52,961 nt of DNA, taken from contig JBEPTZ010000016.1 in NCBI GenBank assembly GCA_041691815.1, forward strand, positions 1 through 52,961. The letters run 5' to 3'. Source of the stretch: 70-18 sp041691815. Lineage in GTDB: Bacteria > Pseudomonadota > Alphaproteobacteria > Acetobacterales > Acetobacteraceae. Below, piece after piece: positions 7,615 to 16,422 of this stretch. Within the stretch, counting starts at the first letter, position 1, and each line of letters starts with the position of its first letter. A program made the translations under genes and the position numbers. The notes beneath the pieces were generated by a model that saw nothing but the letters and a program-made list of their open reading frames with translations, was not told the origin of the DNA and did no database searches.

Positions 7615-8964
7615 ATGCGCGAAGACTCCCAGGGGCTGGCACTGTCCACCGATTCGGATCAGGCGGCGGCCGCGTTTGCGCATGTGATCGCCGGCTATCT
7701 CGGCTACCGTGCCGACATGCCGGCCCGCATGGCGGCGCTGATGGCGGCCGACCCGGAATTCGGCCTGGCGCATTGCCTGCAGGGCTACATGGCGATGCTC
7801 GGCTTCAAGCAGTCCCTGGTTCCCGCCGCCCGCCGGGCCGCCGCCACCGCCGCGCGCCTCACCACCCACGCCACCCCGCGCGAGCGCCGGCACGCCGCCG
7901 CGCTGGCCGCCTGGGTCGATGGCGAACTCGAGCAGGCGATCGCCATCTGGGAAGCCATCCTGGCCGAACACCCGCACGATGTGCTGGCCATCCGGCTGTC
8001 GCATTTCGTCAATTTCTGGCTCGGCCGCGCCGCCGACATGGCCGCCTCGATCGAGCGCGTGTTGCCGCACTGGTCGGTCGCGATGTCCGGCTACGCCACG
8101 CTGCTGGCCTGCCGCTGCTTCGCGCTGGAGGAATGCGGCAACTACCTCGCCGCCGAACCGAACGGCAGGCGCGCCATCGAGCTCACCCCCGGCGATCTGT
8201 GGGCGGCGCACGCGGTGGCGCATGTGATGGAGATGCAGGGCCGCCGCAGCGAGGGCATCGCCTGGCTCACCGGGCTGGAGCAGCACTGGGAGGGTGGCAA
8301 CAACCTGCTGCACCATCTGTGGTGGCACCGCGCGCTGTACCATCTGGAGCAGGGCGATTACCCCACCGTGCTGCAGCTCTACGACCGGAATTTCCGCAAC
8401 CTCGCCTCGCCGCTCACCGCCGCCGCGCCGGACGTGTATATCGACGTGCAGAACGCCGCCTCGATGCTGTTCCGGCTGCAGCGGCTGGGCGTGGATATCG
8501 GCGACCGTTGGACCGAACTGGCCGACCTCGCCGAGACCCGGATCGGCGACAACCTCTCCGGCTTCACGCTGCCGCACTGGATCATGGCGCTGGCCGCCAC
8601 CGGGCGGACCGAGGCGGCGGAGCGGATGCTGGAGGGCATGCGCCAGTTCGGCAACGGCCGCGGCACCCTGGCGCCGCTGGTGCGCGATTACGCGCTGCCG
8701 ATCAGTCAGGCGATCTGCGCCCATCATGCCGGCCAGCATGCCGAGGCGGTGGCGCTGATGCGCCCGGCGCTCGGCGGCATGTGGCGGCTCGGCGGCAGCC
8801 ACGCGCAGCAGGATGTGCTGGAACAATTTTTCCTGGAAGCCGCCGCCCGCGCCGGCCAGACCGCCGATATCCGCCTGGCGCTGGAGCGCACCGCCGGCCG
8901 CCGGGTTATCCCGCTGGCACGGATGGCGGGCTGGCACGCCGCGGCACAGCAGTTTCCCCTTTGA
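7615..8964 (+). CDS. TTC38-like tetratricopeptide repeat protein
   Basis: A 449-residue helical protein built from degenerate TPR-like repeats. It has the look of the TTC38/YicH-like bacterial family: paired motifs such as HAVAHVMEMQGR and NNLLHHLWWHRALYHLEQGDY in the centre, and no signal peptide or membrane segment. It is probably a cytoplasmic scaffold or carrier domain protein; the partner is unknown. The start codon at 7615 lacks a strong ribosome binding site. It stands alone between the lipoprotein and the lipid A deacylase genes. Confidence 0.75.
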   Translation: MREDSQGLALSTDSDQAAAAFAHVIAGYLGYRADMPARMAALMAADPEFGLAHCLQGYMAMLGFKQSLVPAARRAAATAARLTTHATPRERRHAAALAAWVDGELEQAIAIWEAILAEHPHDVLAIRLSHFVNFWLGRAADMAASIERVLPHWSVAMSGYATLLACRCFALEECGNYLAAEPNGRRAIELTPGDLWAAHAVAHVMEMQGRRSEGIAWLTGLEQHWEGGNNLLHHLWWHRALYHLEQGDYPTVLQLYDRNFRNLASPLTAAAPDVYIDVQNAASMLFRLQRLGVDIGDRWTELADLAETRIGDNLSGFTLPHWIMALAATGRTEAAERMLEGMRQFGNGRGTLAPLVRDYALPISQAICAHHAGQHAEAVALMRPALGGMWRLGGSHAQQDVLEQFFLEAAARAGQTADIRLALERTAGRRVIPLARMAGWHAAAQQFPL

Positions 8965-9050
8965 TCGCACTCGTAATTTCTGCATTTTCAGGCTAGTCAA
9001 AGCATCAGCACGGCCGGCAGACTCCCGGCAGACCCCGTAACGAGGCCCGC

Positions 9051-10091
9051 ATGACCCTCCGCTCGACCCTTTTTGCCGCCAGTTGCCTGATCGGCGCGGC
9101 GCTTGGCGTGGCCCCGGCCCACGCCCAGACCGGCCCCGCTGCGGGCAGCAGCGCCGAGCCCGCCGCGGTGCATCTCGACAGCGCCAGCATCTGGACGCTG
9201 CAGGGCGAGAACGCCTCGATCAGCAGCGCCAAGCTGACCGATCGCTACTACACCAACGGGTTGCGCCTCGGCTGGAGCTCCGGCGTCGGCGCGGTGCCCG
9301 ATTTTCTGCAACGGGCGGGCAGGGCGCTGTGGTTCGACGGCGACCAGCGCATCGCGGTTGACCTCACGCAGCAGATCTACACCCCGGCCAACACCAAGGC
9401 CGCCGCCTCGCCGGCCGGCGACCGGCCCTATGCCGGCGTGCTGATGGCCAATTTCACCCTGATGCAGGATACCCCGGACCATCGCAGCTCGATGACCTTC
9501 GGCATTGGCATGGTCGGCCCGGCGGCGCTCGGCGAGGAGGTGCAGAACGGCTTTCACGACCTGATCAGCCAGGGCCATAACAACGGCTGGGGCTCGCAGA
9601 TCCACAACGAACCACTGTTCCAGATCACCAGCGAGCGCACCTGGCGGCTGAAGACCGGCCAGGTTGGCGGGCTCGATACCGAAATCCTGCCCTCGCTCAC
9701 CGGCTCGGTCGGCAATCTGCGCGTCTACGCGCAGACCGGCGTGGTGTTCCGCTTCGGCCAGGGGCTGGACGGTGATTTCGGCGCCCCGCGGCTGCGCCCG
9801 GGCCTCTCCGGCGGCACCGCCTATACCCAGACCAGGCCGTTCGCTTGGTATGTGTTCGCCGGCGCCGATGGGCGCGTGGTCGGGCGTGATATCACGTTGG
9901 ATGGCAATGACTTCCAGAACAGCGCTCATGTAAAATCGCAACTCTTGGTCGGCGAATTGCAGTTCGGCTTCGCGGTGCTCTGGCACGGGGTGCGGGTCAG
10001 CTACACGCATGTGTTGCAGTCCGACGAGTTCCACCACCAGTCCGGCGGCCTGCACCAGTTCGGCTCGCTGGCGGCATCGGTGAAGTTCTGA
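9051..10091 (+). CDS. LpxR-type outer-membrane lipid A deacylase (DUF2219)
   Basis: A beta-barrel outer-membrane enzyme family that removes the 3'-acyloxyacyl group of lipid A. A Sec signal peptide (about residues 1-24, ending AHAQ) is followed by the family opening with TDRYYTNGLRLGW, then RPYAGVL, and the active-site region GFHDLISQGHNNGWGSQIHNEP that carries the conserved histidine. The C-terminus ends in aromatic VKF, as expected for barrel assembly. The canonical END at the start reads ENA here, so one acidic calcium-site residue may differ. The stop overlaps the ATG of the next gene (TGATG). Confidence 0.85.
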   Translation: MTLRSTLFAASCLIGAALGVAPAHAQTGPAAGSSAEPAAVHLDSASIWTLQGENASISSAKLTDRYYTNGLRLGWSSGVGAVPDFLQRAGRALWFDGDQRIAVDLTQQIYTPANTKAAASPAGDRPYAGVLMANFTLMQDTPDHRSSMTFGIGMVGPAALGEEVQNGFHDLISQGHNNGWGSQIHNEPLFQITSERTWRLKTGQVGGLDTEILPSLTGSVGNLRVYAQTGVVFRFGQGLDGDFGAPRLRPGLSGGTAYTQTRPFAWYVFAGADGRVVGRDITLDGNDFQNSAHVKSQLLVGELQFGFAVLWHGVRVSYTHVLQSDEFHHQSGGLHQFGSLAASVKF

Positions 10092-10924
10092 TGCGTATCG
10101 CCGTCATCGCGCCTGGCGGCATGGGTGCCGCCGTGGCCCGGCGGCTGCAGCAGAACGGCGCCGAGGTGGCGGTGACGCTGGACGGCCGTAGCCCGGCCAG
10201 TGCCGCACGCGCCGCCGGGCTGCCTGTGCAGCAGACCGAGGCGGCACTGGTCCGCTGGGCCGATGCGGTGCTGTCGATCCTGCCGCCCGGCGACGCCCTG
10301 GCGCTGGCTGAGCGCCTCGCCCCGGTGCTGGCCGAGCGGCCCGGACAGGTGCTGTACGCCGACTGCAACGCCGTCAGCCCGGCCAGCGTGCAGGCGATCG
10401 CCGCCGCCGTGCCGGCCGCCCGCGTCGTCGATATCGGCATCATTGGCGGCCCGCCCGGCGCCGACGGTCCCGGCCCCAAACTCTACGCCTCCGGCGCCAA
10501 TGCCGCGGCGCTGCTCGGCCTGCGTGCCCACGGCATCGACTATCGGGTGATGGAGGGCGGCATTGGCGCCGCCTCGGCGCTGAAGATGGGCTATGCCGGC
10601 ATCACCAAGGGCATCACCGCGCTCGGCAGCGCCATGGCGCTCGGCGCCACCCAGGCCGGGGTGGGGGAGGCGCTGCGCGCCGAACTGGCCGACAGCCAGC
10701 CGCAACTGCTCGCCCTGCTGCAACGCAGTGTGCCCGGGATGTTCTCCAAGGCCTATCGCTGGGTGGCGGAAATGCAGGAGATTTCGGCTTTTTTGGGCCC
10801 GATTCCGGCGGAAAAACTGCATCTCGGCGCCGCCGACCTGTATGCCGCGCTGGCCACCGACAACGAGGCCAAAACGCCGGACGGCCCGATCGCCCAACTC
10901 GCCAGGTTCTATCGCCGGGAGTAA
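10091..10924 (+). CDS. NAD(P)-dependent dehydrogenase of the 6PGDH/3HIBADH type with DUF1932
   Basis: A two-domain oxidoreductase. The N-terminal Rossmann fold has IAVIAPGGMGAAVARRL, where the usual GxGxMG loop reads PGGMG, and continues to VDIGIIGGPPG. The C-terminal helical domain is of the DUF1932 kind, with AASALKMGYAGITKG holding the family lysine used in beta-hydroxyacid dehydrogenases. Length 277 aa. It overlaps the LpxR gene by one base and is followed four bases later by a RidA-family gene, so the two soluble enzymes may act on the same small metabolite. Substrate unknown. Confidence 0.82.
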   Translation: MRIAVIAPGGMGAAVARRLQQNGAEVAVTLDGRSPASAARAAGLPVQQTEAALVRWADAVLSILPPGDALALAERLAPVLAERPGQVLYADCNAVSPASVQAIAAAVPAARVVDIGIIGGPPGADGPGPKLYASGANAAALLGLRAHGIDYRVMEGGIGAASALKMGYAGITKGITALGSAMALGATQAGVGEALRAELADSQPQLLALLQRSVPGMFSKAYRWVAEMQEISAFLGPIPAEKLHLGAADLYAALATDNEAKTPDGPIAQLARFYRRE

Positions 10925-10928
10925 TCCG

Positions 10929-11402
10929 ATGTCCGCCGAGGCCCGTCTCGCCGCCCACCTCGCCGCCACCGGCCTGGTGTTGCCGCCGCCACCCAAGCCG
11001 ATCGGCACCTACGTTCCGTTCCGCATTGGCGGCGGGCTGCTGTTCCTGTCGGGCATCGGCCCGCGCCACCCCGACGGCTCCAGCACCTGCGGCACGGTAG
11101 GGCGCGAACTGACTGTGGAGCAGGGCTATCAGGCGGCGCAGCAATGCGGGCTGAATCTGCTGGTCAACATGCGCCTGGCGCTCGGTTCGCTGGACCGGGT
11201 GGATACCATCCTGAAGCTGCTCGGCATGGTCAACGCGGTGCCCGGCTTCACCGAGCAGCCCAAGGTGATCAACGGCTGCTCGGACCTGTTCGTCGCGGTG
11301 TTCGGCGATAACGGCCGTGCCGCGCGCTCCGCGGTGGGCATGGGCAGCTTGCCGAACAATATCTCGGTCGAAATCGAGGGTGTGGTTTCAATCCGTAATT
11401 AA
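10929..11402 (+). CDS. RidA/YjgF-family protein
   Basis: A RidA-superfamily protein (trimeric fold that hydrolyses enamine/imine intermediates in the best-known members). Segments LLFLSGIGPRHPDG, AAQQCGLNLLVNMRLALGSLDRV and FTEQPKVINGCSDLFVAVFG match the subgroup with a long N-terminus. The canonical arginine near the C-terminus is represented by ARSAVGMGSLP, so catalytic deaminase activity is plausible but not certain. Its stop overlaps the end of the convergent citrate-synthase gene by four bases. Confidence 0.85.
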   Translation: MSAEARLAAHLAATGLVLPPPPKPIGTYVPFRIGGGLLFLSGIGPRHPDGSSTCGTVGRELTVEQGYQAAQQCGLNLLVNMRLALGSLDRVDTILKLLGMVNAVPGFTEQPKVINGCSDLFVAVFGDNGRAARSAVGMGSLPNNISVEIEGVVSIRN

Positions 11403-12601
11403 GTTGAAAAACCAGTAGCTTCTGACACACTGCTGAGCGCATCGCGGAAGACCGCTCGCGGCCGGATCAGGCCGCCGTCCCGCCACTGCTCGAGCGCATG
11501 GGCGATCCATCCCACCGTCCGGCCGGTGGCGAATATCGCGAACGCGGCGCCGTGCGGCAGCGCCAGACGCTGCTCCAAGGCCACCAGCGCGAAATCGATG
11601 TTCGGTGCCAACCCGCCCGTCCGCCGCATCGTCGCCAGCAGTGCCGTCTGTGCGGCGCAATCGGGAAGGGCGGCCAGCAGCGCCTGCGCCCGCGGGTCGC
11701 CTTGCGGATAGAGCGGATGGCCGAAGCCGGGCACCCGCTCGCCGCGTGCCAGCCGGGCGGTCAGCGCCGCTTCCGGCTCCGCGGCGATCGCCGGATCGGC
11801 GAGCAGCGCACGCACGCCCTCGGTCATCCCGCCATGCAGCGGCCCGGTCAGCGCCGCCAGACCCGCCAGCACGCACGCACCCAGTGGCGCGCGGGTGGAA
11901 GCGACCACGCGCGCCGCGTAGGCGGAGGTGTTCAACTCATGGTCGGCGACCAGCACCAACGCCCGGCGAATTGCCTCGGCAGTTGCCGCATCGCCGCCCC
12001 ACGACTCGGCCAGCCGAACATGCAACGGCCCCGCCGCGCCCTCCGGCAGCGCGCCCGACTGCCCAGCGGCGGCCCACGCCATGTGGGCGGTGATGCGGAA
12101 TGCCTCGTCCATCGCCGGCGCCGCCGCCCAGCGCCCCAGCGCGGCGATGTTGGCCACTGCCGCGAGGCAGCCCTCCGGCGCCCCTGCGGCACCCGCTGCA
12201 TGCGGCCACCCGGAGCCGATGGCTGCCGGCAGCGAGGACTGCCACAGCAGCGCCGCCACCATCTCCAGTGAGTTTGTCTCGGCCAGCGCCACCGCGTCCT
12301 GGCCGCGATAGGCGAAGCCGCCGCCGGTGATCCGGGTGATGCCGGACGCCAGCACCGGTTCGCCCCAATGCAGCGTCGAGGCGGCGACCGCGCGCCGGCT
12401 GCGGCCGCGCCCCTTGCGCTCGGCCAGCGCGGTGATGTCGGCGACCGAGTACAGGCTGCGGCGCGGGTTGCCCGGCGCTGGCATGGCCGCCACCAGCCCG
12501 CGGCTGACATAGGCGTAGAGCGTCTGCGCCGCGACGCCGAGCGCCACGCGGGCCTGGGCGGCGGTGATCCAGTTTGCTGCGCCGGCGTTGGGTGATTTCA
12601 T
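11399..12601 (-). CDS. Citrate synthase-like protein with N-terminal helix-turn-helix domain
   Basis: A fusion of an N-terminal MerR/excisionase-like DNA-binding domain (about residues 12-65: AAQARVALGVAAQTLYAYVSRG, then RRSLYSVADI) to a citrate synthase fold. The synthase part keeps TGPLHGG and VPGFGHPLYPQGDPRA with the two active-site histidines, and NIDF with the catalytic aspartate. Length 400 aa. The ATG at 12601 is chosen over the upstream 12661 because it lets the DNA-binding domain start normally. It is divergent from a second citrate synthase-like gene with an 89-bp gap. It may be a metabolite-sensing regulator, an active enzyme, or both. Confidence 0.82.
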   Translation of the reverse strand: MKSPNAGAANWITAAQARVALGVAAQTLYAYVSRGLVAAMPAPGNPRRSLYSVADITALAERKGRGRSRRAVAASTLHWGEPVLASGITRITGGGFAYRGQDAVALAETNSLEMVAALLWQSSLPAAIGSGWPHAAGAAGAPEGCLAAVANIAALGRWAAAPAMDEAFRITAHMAWAAAGQSGALPEGAAGPLHVRLAESWGGDAATAEAIRRALVLVADHELNTSAYAARVVASTRAPLGACVLAGLAALTGPLHGGMTEGVRALLADPAIAAEPEAALTARLARGERVPGFGHPLYPQGDPRAQALLAALPDCAAQTALLATMRRTGGLAPNIDFALVALEQRLALPHGAAFAIFATGRTVGWIAHALEQWRDGGLIRPRAVFRDALSSVSEATGFST

Positions 12602-12625
12602 ATTGATTATATTGATCAAGATTGA
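12602..12625. promoter_or_regulatory. ATTGA direct repeats in the divergent citrate-synthase promoter
   Basis: ATTGA occurs at 12602-12606, 12611-12615 and 12621-12625, spaced 9 and 10 bases, and includes the palindrome TTGATCAA (12612-12619). It is an AT-rich island directly against the ATG of the HTH-citrate synthase, so it is a natural candidate for autoregulation by that protein. Confidence 0.45.
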
Positions 12626-12690
12626 CGCCATCACCATCGCAGTCCCACATCCGCGCCGCAACCCCGCATTGCCACCAGCAGGAGAGCGCC

Positions 12691-13785
12691 ATGCCGCGCG
12701 ACAGTGACGAAACCAGCGTGATCGACGGCCTGGAGACGGTAACCGCCGCCGAGACCGTGCTCAGCGACGTGGACGGCGTCGCCGGCCGGCTGGTGCTGCG
12801 CGGCCATCTGCTGGAGCAGGTGGCGGGCAGACACAGCTTCGAGTGGCTGACCGGAGAACTCTGGCGCGGCTTCGTCGATCGCGACCTGACGGAATCAGCC
12901 CTGCGCGCCGATCTCGGCCGGATGCGCGCCACCGTCTTCCCGGGGCTGTTGCCGCTGCTCCCGGCCGCCGGCGGCCTGTCGCCGCTGGCCGGCCTGCGGC
13001 TGCTGCTGGCGGCAATCCCGGACGAGGCGCCCGACCTGCCGCTGCGGCTGGTCGCCACCGTCGCGGTCGGCCTGCCGGCCTTGGTGCGCCAGCGCGCCGG
13101 GCAGCCCCCGATGGCGCCCGATCCATCCGCCGGCCACGCCGCCGATGTGCTGGCGATGCTGCACGGCGCCCCGCGCCCGGAGCGGGAGGCCGCCGCCCTC
13201 GACTGCTATCTGGTCACCGCCGCCGATCACGGGCTCAACGCCTCCACCTTCGCCGCCCGGGTCACCGCCTCCACCCGCGCCAGCCTGGTCGACAGCGTCA
13301 CCGCGGCCCTCTGCGCCCTGAAGGGCCCGCTGCATGGCGGCGCGCCAGGCCCGGTGCTCGACATGCTCGACGCCATCGGCCCGGCCGGCAACGCCGAGGC
13401 GTGGCTGGATGCCGCCGTGCAACGCGGCGACCGGCTAATGGGCTTCGGCCACCGTGTCTACCGCGTCCGCGACCCGCGCAGCGACGTGGTCAAGGCCGCC
13501 GCCGCTTCGCTCGGCAACGATCTCGGCCGTCTCGGCTATGCCGAAGCGGTGGAAGCTGCGGCGCTCGCGGTGCTTGCCCGGCGCAAGCCGAGCCGCTCGC
13601 TGCAGACCAACCTGGAATTCTACACCGCGCTGCTGCTCGAAGCGCTCGGCCTGCCACGCGACGCCTTCACCGGCGCCTTTGCCATCGCCCGCGTCTCTGG
13701 CTGGGTCGCGCACGCGCTTGAGCAGCAGGCCAGCGGGCGGCTGATCCGGCCTCGCTCGCGGTACGTGGGGCCGGCACCCACATAG
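12691..13785 (+). CDS. Citrate synthase/methylcitrate synthase-family protein
   Basis: A citrate-synthase fold of 364 aa, shorter than TCA-cycle citrate synthase. Active-site histidines are present in KGPLHGG (His215) and MGFGHRVYRVRDPRSD (His254). The position that is catalytic Asp in canonical enzymes (NVDFY) reads NLEFYT here, giving Glu309. The C-terminus VSGWVAHALEQ..GRLIRPRSRY is standard. The ATG at 12691 follows AGGAGAGCGCC; the open frame extends 23 codons further. It is divergently paired with the HTH-citrate synthase. Condensation of oxaloacetate with acetyl- or propionyl-CoA is the family reaction; the substrate here is unknown. Confidence 0.85.
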   Translation: MPRDSDETSVIDGLETVTAAETVLSDVDGVAGRLVLRGHLLEQVAGRHSFEWLTGELWRGFVDRDLTESALRADLGRMRATVFPGLLPLLPAAGGLSPLAGLRLLLAAIPDEAPDLPLRLVATVAVGLPALVRQRAGQPPMAPDPSAGHAADVLAMLHGAPRPEREAAALDCYLVTAADHGLNASTFAARVTASTRASLVDSVTAALCALKGPLHGGAPGPVLDMLDAIGPAGNAEAWLDAAVQRGDRLMGFGHRVYRVRDPRSDVVKAAAASLGNDLGRLGYAEAVEAAALAVLARRKPSRSLQTNLEFYTALLLEALGLPRDAFTGAFAIARVSGWVAHALEQQASGRLIRPRSRYVGPAPT

Positions 13786-13793
13786 AGTAAGGC

Positions 13794-13835
13794 GGGGGCT
13801 TCGCCCCCGGCCCCCACCAGGGGCCGAGCCCCTGG
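13794..13835. repeat. REP-like double hairpin
   Basis: Two adjacent perfect GC hairpins: GGGGGC-TTC-GCCCCC (13794-13808) and CCAGGGGC-CGA-GCCCCTGG (13817-13835). This layout is typical of dispersed intergenic palindromes in Acetobacteraceae-like genomes. It follows the citrate synthase gene and may also act as a transcription end. Confidence 0.65.
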
Positions 13836-13970
13836 ACCTCCAAACTGCGCATCAGGTATGAGTTATAACTATTGCTATAAAATACCGAAAACGACTCCGC
13901 CCTGTCTGGGATCGGACTTGCGTCCGGCGACGCCCGGGCTGACACTGACGCAAACCGCGCGGAGGACGCC

Positions 13971-15173
13971 ATGGACCTGAATTTCACGCCCGAGGAACGC
14001 GCCTTCCGCGACGAATGCCGGCGGTTCTTTCGCCAGGAGTTTCCCGAGGCGATCCGCCGCAAGGTGCTGGAAGGCCAGCACCTGACGCGCGAGGAGATCG
14101 TCACCAGCCACCGGCTGCTGAACGCGCGCGGTTGGGCGACGGTGAACTGGCCGAAGCAGTGGGGCGGGCAGGACTGGTCGCCGGTGCAACTGTATTTCTA
14201 TCAGGACGAAATGCAGCAGGCCGGGGTGCCGTCGCCGCTCGGGTTCAACACCTCGATGGTTGGGCCGGTGATCGCGCAGTTCGGCGATCAGGCAATGAAG
14301 GAGCGGTTTCTGGCCAAGACCGCCAATCTCGATATCTGGTGGTGCCAGGGGTTCAGCGAGCCGGGGGCGGGCAGCGATCTCGCCGGGCTGCGCACCAAGG
14401 CGGAGCGGCGTGGCGACACCTGGGTGATCAACGGCCAGAAGACCTGGACCACGCTGGCGCAGCATGCCGACTGGATTTTCGTGCTGTGCCGCACCAACCC
14501 GGAGGCCAAGAAGCAGGAGGGGATCAGCTTCATCCTGGCGCCGATGGACACGCCGGGCATCACCCGGCGGCCGATCCAGACCATCGATGGCGGCTACGAG
14601 GTTAACGAGATCTTTTTCGATGACGTGGTGGTGCCGGCCGAGAACCTGGTCGGCGAGGTCAACAAGGGCTGGGATTACGCCAAGTTCCTGCTCGGCAACG
14701 AGCGCACCGGGATTGCCCGGGTGGGGTTCTCCAAGGCGCGGCTGAAACGCATCCGCGAACTGGCGGCGCTGGAGCATGTCGGCTCGCACCGGGTGCTGGA
14801 CGATCCGAAGTTCCGCGAGAAGCTGACCGCCGTCGAGATCGAGCTGAAGGCGCTGGAGATGACGCAGTTGCGGGTGGTGGCCGGCGACAAGAAGCGGGAC
14901 AAGGGCAAGCCGGACCCGGCCAGCTCGATCTTGAAGCTGCGCGGCTCGCAGATCCAGCAGACCTCGACCGAGTTGCTGATGCAGGTGGTGGGGCCATACG
15001 TGATGCCGTTTGCCGAGAGCGACGAGGGCAGCGGGCGCAATGAGACCGGCTATGGGCCGGAGTATGCGGCGGGGGCGGCGCCGGCGTATTTCAATACCCG
15101 CAAAGTATCGATCTACGGCGGTTCCAACGAAATCCAGCGCAACATCATCGCCAAGGCGATTCTGGGGTTCTAG
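13971..15173 (+). CDS. Acyl-CoA dehydrogenase, PimC-like large subunit
   Basis: An FAD-dependent acyl-CoA dehydrogenase of 400 aa, like the large subunit of pimeloyl-CoA dehydrogenase. In order: an N-terminal helical domain starting MDLNFTPEERAFRDE; the middle beta domain with CQGFSEPGAGSDLAGLRTKA and INGQKTWTT; and the C-terminal helical domain ending YGGSNEIQRNIIAKAILGF. The residue that is the catalytic Glu in medium-chain enzymes (YEGT) is Gly here, as seen in partner-type subunits. The next gene encodes a smaller paralogue, so an alpha/beta heteromer acting on medium-chain or dicarboxylic acyl-CoA is likely. Confidence 0.9.
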   Translation: MDLNFTPEERAFRDECRRFFRQEFPEAIRRKVLEGQHLTREEIVTSHRLLNARGWATVNWPKQWGGQDWSPVQLYFYQDEMQQAGVPSPLGFNTSMVGPVIAQFGDQAMKERFLAKTANLDIWWCQGFSEPGAGSDLAGLRTKAERRGDTWVINGQKTWTTLAQHADWIFVLCRTNPEAKKQEGISFILAPMDTPGITRRPIQTIDGGYEVNEIFFDDVVVPAENLVGEVNKGWDYAKFLLGNERTGIARVGFSKARLKRIRELAALEHVGSHRVLDDPKFREKLTAVEIELKALEMTQLRVVAGDKKRDKGKPDPASSILKLRGSQIQQTSTELLMQVVGPYVMPFAESDEGSGRNETGYGPEYAAGAAPAYFNTRKVSIYGGSNEIQRNIIAKAILGF

Positions 15174-15185
15174 GAAGAAGAAGAA

Positions 15186-15249
15186 TTCACAAAGAGACGT
15201 AGAGGCGAAGAGAAGAAGTCTTCTCTCTGTCTCTACGTCTCTTTGTGAA
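15186..15249. repeat. 64-bp near-perfect inverted repeat between the two acyl-CoA dehydrogenase genes
   Basis: A 19-bp perfect outer arm (15186-15204 with 15231-15249) and an 8-bp inner stem AGAGAAGA/TCTTCTCT (15209-15216 with 15219-15226), separated only by a 4-base mismatch. It is AT/purine-rich, unlike the flanking genes. It lies inside a probable operon, where it would form a strong RNA hairpin. It could be a dispersed repeat or an mRNA processing/attenuation element. Confidence 0.85.
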
Positions 15250-15288
15250 CTGGCTTGCTTGTCTGCATTCTGCACGAGGAAACGCCAC

Positions 15289-16422
15289 ATGGATTTCGAC
15301 CTGACCGACGACCAGCGCCTGTTGAAGGACAGCGTCGACCGGCTGATCGCCGATCGCTACAGCTTCGAGGCGCGCAAGAAGCTGCGGGCCGAGAAGGATG
15401 GCTGGAGCCGGGCGATGTGGGCGCAGTTCGCCGAACTGGGGCTGCTTGGGCTGCCGTTTGGCGAAGAACATGGCGGCTTCGGCGGCGGGCCGGCGGATGT
15501 GGCGATCGTGATGGAGGCGTTCGGCACCGGGCTGGTGGTGGAGCCGTTCCTGGCGACGGTGATCCTCGGCGGCGGGCTGGTGCAGCGGCTCGGCAGCAAG
15601 GCGCAGCAGGACGCGATTCTGCCCGAGGTGGCGGCCGGCAAGCTGACGCTGGCGTTTGCGCAGGTGGAGCGGGCGTCGCGCTATAATCTCGCCGATGTGC
15701 AGACCACCGCGAAGCAGACCGATGCCGGCTGGGTGCTGAACGGCGAGAAATCGGTGGTGATGCATGGCGATACCGCCGACCGGCTGCTGGTGACAGCCCG
15801 GGTGTCGGGCGGCCGGTTCGACCGTGGCGGGATCGGGCTGTTCCTGGTCGATGCCGGGGCGGCCGGGGTGTCGCGCAAGGGCTATCCGACGCAGGACGGG
15901 TTGCGGGCGGCCGAGGTCAGTTTTGCCAATGCGCCTGGCGCGCCGCTGGGCGACCCGGAGGCGGCGCTGGACGGTGTGGAACAGGTGGTAGACCAGGCGA
16001 TCGCCGCGGTGTGCTCCGAGGCGGTCGGGCTGATGCAGTGCATGCACGACGCCACGGTCGACTACCTGAAGACCCGGCAGCAGTTCGGCCGGCCGATCGG
16101 CAGCTTCCAGGTGTTGCAGCATCGCAGCGTGGACATGCTGGTGGAACTGGAGCAGGCGCGCAGCATGGCGATGTTTGCCGCCATGATGGCCGGCGAGGCG
16201 GATGCGACGACGCGGCGGCGGGCGATCTCGGCGGCCAAGGTGCAGATCGGCCGCTCCGGCCGGCATGTCGGGCAGGAGGCGGTGCAGCTGCATGGCGGCA
16301 TCGCGATGACGATGGAATACAAGGTCGGGCATTACTTCAAGCGGATGACGATGCTGGAGCAGTTGTTCGGCGATGCCGATACCCATCAGAAGATCGTCTC
16401 CGAGTTGGGCAGTCTGTTCTGA
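15289..16422 (+). CDS. Acyl-CoA dehydrogenase, PimD-like small subunit
   Basis: A 377-aa acyl-CoA dehydrogenase paralogue resembling PimD. It begins MDFDLTDDQRLLKDSVDRL and contains GLPFGEEHGGFGG, VLNGEKSVVMHGDTAD, and the C-terminal FAD-contact region QLHGGIAMTMEYKVGHYFKR. The ATG at 15289 follows ACGAGGAAACGCCAC; a longer open frame upstream reads through the hairpin and is not family-like. Its stop overlaps the next ATG (TGATG), so it is coupled to the SDR gene. It probably forms a heteromer with the preceding gene product. Confidence 0.9.
   Translation: MDFDLTDDQRLLKDSVDRLIADRYSFEARKKLRAEKDGWSRAMWAQFAELGLLGLPFGEEHGGFGGGPADVAIVMEAFGTGLVVEPFLATVILGGGLVQRLGSKAQQDAILPEVAAGKLTLAFAQVERASRYNLADVQTTAKQTDAGWVLNGEKSVVMHGDTADRLLVTARVSGGRFDRGGIGLFLVDAGAAGVSRKGYPTQDGLRAAEVSFANAPGAPLGDPEAALDGVEQVVDQAIAAVCSEAVGLMQCMHDATVDYLKTRQQFGRPIGSFQVLQHRSVDMLVELEQARSMAMFAAMMAGEADATTRRRAISAAKVQIGRSGRHVGQEAVQLHGGIAMTMEYKVGHYFKRMTMLEQLFGDADTHQKIVSELGSLF

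Noticed and set aside
12691..13785. Main TCA-cycle citrate synthase
   Set aside because: It is too short, has Glu in place of the catalytic Asp and is paired with an HTH paralogue; the housekeeping gene is probably elsewhere.
13794..13835. Insertion sequence remnant
   Set aside because: Only two short hairpins; no transposase frame, no target duplication and no long terminal repeats.
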